DNA of 64,000 nucleotides from the NCBI RefSeq assembly GCF_030867095.1, contig NC_081831.1, forward strand, positions 65,610,716-65,674,715, read 5' to 3'. The notes below the pieces were generated by a model, which did not search any database, had not been told where the DNA came from, and saw nothing but the letters and a program-made list of their open reading frames with translations. Shown here piece by piece: positions 59,576 through 64,000 of this stretch (the stretch's first letter is position 1; every line of letters begins with the position of its first letter). The position numbers and the translations under genes are program-made. Source of the DNA: Alligator mississippiensis. Lineage: Eukaryota > Chordata > Crocodylia > Alligatoridae.

Positions 59576-61439
59576 TGCCTACATGTCTGCACCCCTTCAG
59601 GAACTGGCGGACTTGTTCTCATATCTGGTGCCCTCAAAGCAGGGCTGGGATCTTAGGCCCCTGTACTAGATCCAGTTGCTGAAGCAAGAGTCTACTGCTA
59701 CAGCTAGTACACTGGTTCCCAGCTTTTCCTGGACGGGTACTACTTTGGTGGCCATGTGGGGCCTCCATCATTAAAATGTTCATATTCAGTTATTATTTTG
59801 GCATACTGCCAAAACTTCCTGGAGTAGCAGAAGAGAGTAAAGGAAAATGCTGATTCTTATCTGCTCATTAGTCAGCTAAACATCAGTGGGATATAATGGG
59901 ACAAAAAGGCACTTACTTAGCATAAGAGCTTCCCCTATGCTGAATTTCAGTGGCCTGCTTTGTAAGACAGAGGTAATGAAAACTTCTCAAACACAAAAAA
60001 TTATAAGTGGGTAGGTGTTAGGCAACCTAAGTATGTAGGACACAATTCTATAATATAGTACATGTATGAAAGCAAATTTTTCATCTGAAATTTAGTTTCT
60101 CCTGGGAGAGTCACTGAGTATACACCATGAGTGTAAAGATGTTCAGGATTTTTCTCCCAGAGCAAAAATGGATGCTTGGAGAAAAGTAAACCCAGAATAA
60201 CCCAAGGGTTAAATCACTTCTGGAAGCGTTTATCCCAAGACAGTGAGTAACTGTATACATTCTTTTGTGGGAGAAGCCACAGAACAATCCTTCATCATCC
60301 CAGGGTGCTTTGCTCCTGTCCTCTCCAACCAGGAGACACTGTGGGCATTTATAGATGTACTCCGGGGGCGGGGGGGGGGAGGCAGGGAGGAGAGCAAGGG
60401 CACTATGTGTATCAGTGTCCTCACACTGAAAAATGGTGGCGGGGTGCTTTGTACTAAAGCTCATCAAACAAGCTTTAGTTTAAAGTGCCCCACTACCATT
60501 TTCCAGTACGGGGACACCGATACACGGGACTCTGGAGTCTGCTGGAGCACGATAATTTCCATGCTCCAGCAGACTTGATTAATCTGAGATGTGTGCATAG
60601 GGGCATCAACACTACAAGCACTTTGTTCTTCAGGGGTCCAGCATTCAAATATCTGCTTAGGCATTTCTGGGTAAGTATTTCTTACCCAGGAGAACAAATT
60701 CAGGAGAATTATTCTAAATCATTTGAATGTGGGTATGTAACTCCAATTACTTTTAAAGTCAGTGCGAATTTCACTATTGTTCTTCACAGCAGAAAAAGTC
60801 TTTACTTTTGTGCTCTCTTCCCCCCTGCAACCTCCCCACCCACCAGCTCTTACATTTCTGTTTGTATATGGGCACTTTAGGCAGGTGCACAGAGCTTTTT
60901 GGATCATCTGCATTCAATATTTTGTTCTTTTGAGTATTCTGGCCTTTTGATCCTTTATTTTTCCCCCACCTCTACATTTTGAACCCTGGTAAATCATACT
61001 CAGTGGATTATTATAGCCATTTTAACTTGATGTACTCTTGAGCTTTAATCCTATGCCTCAAATGACATTGCTGCAAAATCAGTCTACTTAAATATGTTGG
61101 GGGTGAGACACAAGGCTAACATTCAGTGAGACTTTCCATGGTGAAATGGAGGTAATTAGATGATTCACTGGAAGATCATTTTAAGCTTTCACTATATTTT
61201 GAAGGTTAAGCAAATTTGTAGTCATCACAGTACCGCAAAGGGTTTACTAGGGAAGATCAGCTCTTTTGTTAACTTGTTGCAGTCTACACAATTCTCTTTT
61301 CTTTTCTCTTTTTTGCATATTATGGACATTATTTCAACACTGAAAAGCAGTTCATGGGTGTATGCAGGCAGTATATGCCATGTGTAATTTTTTAATTTCC
61401 TGGTGGCAGCCTCTCTTACAGGTGCAATAGTAGCTTTGT
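59576..61439. other. intergenic, hairpins only
   Basis: Apart from the hairpins at 60.4-60.57 kb, a G run near 60371 and a weak hAT-like word near 59711 (cactggttcccagcttttcc), I recognise nothing. Confidence 0.5.
60407..60574. repeat. pair of hairpins
   Basis: 60407-60525 folds into arms of about 55 bp with a loop of about 10 nt (gtgtatcagtgtcc against ggacaccgatacac, ctaaagct against agctttag). Directly after it, gtctgctggagca (60537-60549) pairs perfectly with tgctccagcagac (60562-60574). Possibly one MITE; ends not resolved. Confidence 0.7.
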
Positions 61440-61544
61440 TTATTTTTTGTTCTTCATCAGGGCTTTTATTAACATTCTCCTAGATCTTTCAAACTGCACC
61501 TGGCCTGCTGAGTATAATGGCATCTTTGCCTTGGGCTCTAGAGA
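61440..61544 (-). CDS. candidate terminal coding exon (unknown gene)
   Basis: After a good acceptor (..ttccccatcctcatgcacag) the - strand reads 34 codons starting SLEPKAKMPLYSAGQ and ending LIKALMKNKK, then TAA. The stop overlaps an AATAAA. The phase is 0, whereas the exon at 62774-62949 ends in phase 1, so at least one more exon would be needed to join them. It may be chance. Confidence 0.3.
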   Translation of the reverse strand, partial: SLEPKAKMPLYSAGQVQFERSRRMLIKALMKNKK

Positions 61545-62773
61545 CTGTGCATGAGGATGGGGAAAGCAGCAGATCAGATAGTATGGATGCAAATTGGAAA
61601 TAGCTAGCTTCACCCCTTAAGGCAGTTAAAGTGAGGACAAATCTCAAGGGAAGAGGAAGAACAGCATGGCCATGCTGTTAGTTCTCCCTGAAGTTGCAGA
61701 AAAGGCAAGCAGGTGTGCATCTAAATTACCAATTTGATAGTCTGCTCATGCATCTTACCTTACTGTATCTACAGGTCGTAATCCTATATTTTGAGATGCA
61801 CAGTTGGAGGAAAGGTGCTCAGAGGTAACAGTTTGTGTTCCAGCAATGTGATGATCCCTTCAAATTCACAAGCTGATTCTCTTAAGCATCAAATTCTAGA
61901 TGTTTCATGCGATTCTTCATTTAGGATTGACTCAACACTCTGTATTCTTCTCTTCAGCAAACCAGATATCTAACTTCATATATCTGCTTATGAAGCAAGG
62001 CCCAACATCAAACTGTAGATTAGATCAAAGGATACAGGCAAGTGGGGAACATGTCTTGCAGCACATGCTCAAAATACACAAGAGAAGCAGGTGACAGGAA
62101 TGTTTAGTCTCTTTCAGCACATGGTAGAAGCCATGACTGGGTAGCAACCCCTTGCTCTGCAGAGGTGCTGTAGGATCTAACTGGTCATGCCAGCTGTTGT
62201 CAAGAGGTGCCATCTTGTGGTGATGCCATCCAGGAGTAATCTGGGAGCTCTGTCATTTGTTACTGGAGGATGGGATTATGCAGGAGGTGCTTGTGGAGGT
62301 GGCCCTCATCCTTACCTATTACTGGGAACTGTATTAAGATGAGATCTGATTTCACATAGGTCACTAAACAGTCATCAGATGGGAATGGCTTTTATACACT
62401 GTTCATTTGGACTGTAACCCAAGTGCCAGCTGAGTGGTGAAAGGTCATCTGATTGTATTACCAGTGTGCCTAGTCTCATAAAGACAGCACATGCTTTTTA
62501 AATGTCAAAGTACATCTTTCTACATTTCTCTGCTGGTATCTACTGGATTTGGAGCCTAGGAAATGAAGAGTGGTCTCTGTATTGTGTATTTTCTGTATGG
62601 ATGGTCCTTGACTGTGTTTCTGTTTTAAATTAAGAATTTTTTTGTGGGGACAAAGTTTAATCTGTTGGCATCAGGAAGCTTCTTTCAGATAATCTTTTAT
62701 TCCTTTCCCTACCACTCCGCTGCACTAATCAAAAGTATCACAGTAGAGATGAGGTCAAGAAGGCTCAACCTAC
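61545..62773. other. region between the two candidate exons
   Basis: 1.2 kb. A - strand GTAAGG donor-like site occurs near 62311, but no consistent exon could be built. Nothing else recognised. Confidence 0.45.
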
Positions 62774-62949
62774 CATATCCACTGTCCTTGGACCAAACCA
62801 CAGGCACATGAAAGCGCACCAAGAGCAGCACATCTGCCAGGGAGTACTTGGAGAACAGCATGTCAGCTCTGCTCTGGACCAAGGTGTCAGAGGGCAGACA
62901 GTGAGGATTTAATGTCGTCTTCTTCCCGGTAAGTCCACAGTCAGGGTCC
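62774..62949 (-). CDS. unassigned coding exon of an unknown gene
   Basis: 176 nt open in one frame (1 + 58 codons + 1) on the - strand. The acceptor is preceded by a pyrimidine-rich tract (..catcttctgtgccag), and the donor is G|GTAGGT. It begins DPDCGLTGKKTTLNPHCLPS and ends HVPVVWSKDSGY. GC content is higher than the flanks. It matches none of the UPRT/ZDHHC15 neighbours I can recall (PBDC1, MAGEE, FGF16, ATRX) and no transposon protein I know. It may be an internal exon of a fast-evolving or lineage-restricted gene. An old pseudogene exon is the main alternative. Confidence 0.55.
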
Positions 62950-64000
62950 CTGGCACAGAAGATGCAGAGGTTTAAATTAAGGAGAGGTCTTAAACTGATA
63001 GGGAGGCATTTTTATCTCTAAAGTAAAAGTTCTCAGAATCTGCCACAACAGCTCATAAGCAAAATCAGTTATTTTTCTACTTTACTTTTCACTGTATTTT
63101 AAATGATTTTCATTCCAATAAAAGCCCAAGTAATACCACATGATAGGTACATGAGTAAACCCTGACAAACTGCTCTGCCAGTTTGCCTTGGAAAGATGAC
63201 CATGCACAACTTCCCAGTCCACAAAGATCACTCTCATGGCTGGATGTCCATGGCCAGAGGAAGGCTGTGTGCAGTCTGTCTTGCAACTTTCACTTCAGTC
63301 TTTTACAGAAGACAAATCTGTGCTGTAAGACGCTCCTCAGTGTATTGTGTTGTCTCCTTTACAAACTGCAAGGCAGGTTTTCAATACATAAATCTCACTT
63401 TTATGCCCTTTTCAGTGGTACCACTATTAGTGAATATGTGTTTTCTTCCTTTCTTCTCCATTTGAACCATTCGTACATAGGAATATTACATAGTCATTTG
63501 TATCTTACATTTCTTCTGAACAGCACAGGATCCATGCGTGTCTTATAATCAGCCCAATAATAATGTGAATTAAATAGTGGATGGAGTAATTGGATAGCTA
63601 TGGTGAACTCCATGTCTGCCTGGGAAGTCTGATATTCTTAATTAGCTATGTAGCTGTTGCTAGGACACTGGGATTGTTTAGTTTTTTGAAAAAAAAACCA
63701 TATTAAAACATTTGTCTTTGTAAAACAATGGCTCAAGTCTTCATGCTTGTTTGTTTATCAGCTCCTAGGAACCATTTTATTATGCTATCATACAATAAGT
63801 CATGCATTAGCTCTCCATTCTGAACAGTTGGGGACGTATACTAAAACAATGGCAGTGCCTATCAGTATGTGTGTCCGACAGTTCATAAATAAACTTTGTT
63901 ACAATGGGCCAAAGTTTTTATTCATCCCCTAGATCTGTGGCCTGCTCTGTTAGTCTCTTCATTATCTGAGTATAATAGGAGATGACCAAGCACACAAAAC
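62950..64000. other. right flank, presumably intron upstream of the unknown exon
   Basis: No further coding exon or repeat recognised to the window end. Confidence 0.45.

Noticed and set aside
62312..62385. Possible - strand exon ending at a GTAAGG donor
   Set aside because: Open for about 24 codons but lacks a good acceptor and its phase does not fit the neighbouring candidate exons.
1..64000. CRISPR arrays, bacterial operons, tRNA or rRNA genes
   Set aside because: No regularly spaced direct repeats, no cloverleaf or rRNA sequence recognised; the window is spliced vertebrate DNA.

Overview
The window is vertebrate genomic DNA, most likely from a non-avian sauropsid. A crocodilian or a turtle fits best. 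Its two recognisable genes are split into small exons with GT-AG introns. The repeats are CR1 LINEs, many hAT-type DNA elements, two TA-flanked Tigger/pogo-like MITEs and old MIR-type SINE remnants. That repeat mix suits crocodilians and turtles better than mammals or birds; it is an inference from repeat content, not a species identification.

Layout. (1) Positions 1-18.4 kb hold UPRT on the + strand. Exons 2-7 are present with stop codon and poly(A) signal; exon 1 must lie left of the window. (2) About 18.4-27.4 kb is the convergent intergenic gap, or an extended 3'UTR of ZDHHC15; I see no conserved coding exon in it. (3) 28.3-52.9 kb holds complete ZDHHC15 on the - strand: 11 coding exons, 334 codons plus stop, all junctions in phase. 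It starts in a CpG island at about 52.6-53.1 kb. UPRT and ZDHHC15 are also neighbours on human Xq13.3, which supports both names. (4) 53.1-64 kb is repeat-rich flank (CR1, hAT, a pyrimidine tract, hairpins). Near its end is one convincing - strand coding exon (62774-62949) of a gene I do not recognise, and a weaker candidate terminal exon at 61440-61544.

UPRT encodes the uracil phosphoribosyltransferase homologue. ZDHHC15 encodes a Golgi/endomembrane DHHC S-palmitoyltransferase. They converge tail to tail and have no evident functional link; the shared feature is conserved synteny.

I found no prokaryotic, viral or CRISPR-like system. The least ordinary content is a group of GC-rich foldback DNA elements. 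At least two share a core but have different termini, and one hAT is nested inside another within a ZDHHC15 intron. The unassigned exon at the right edge is the other item worth following up. Exon coordinates were read by hand from frame, splice sites and remembered family sequences. Repeat family names rest on termini, target-site duplications and typical wording, not on a database search.
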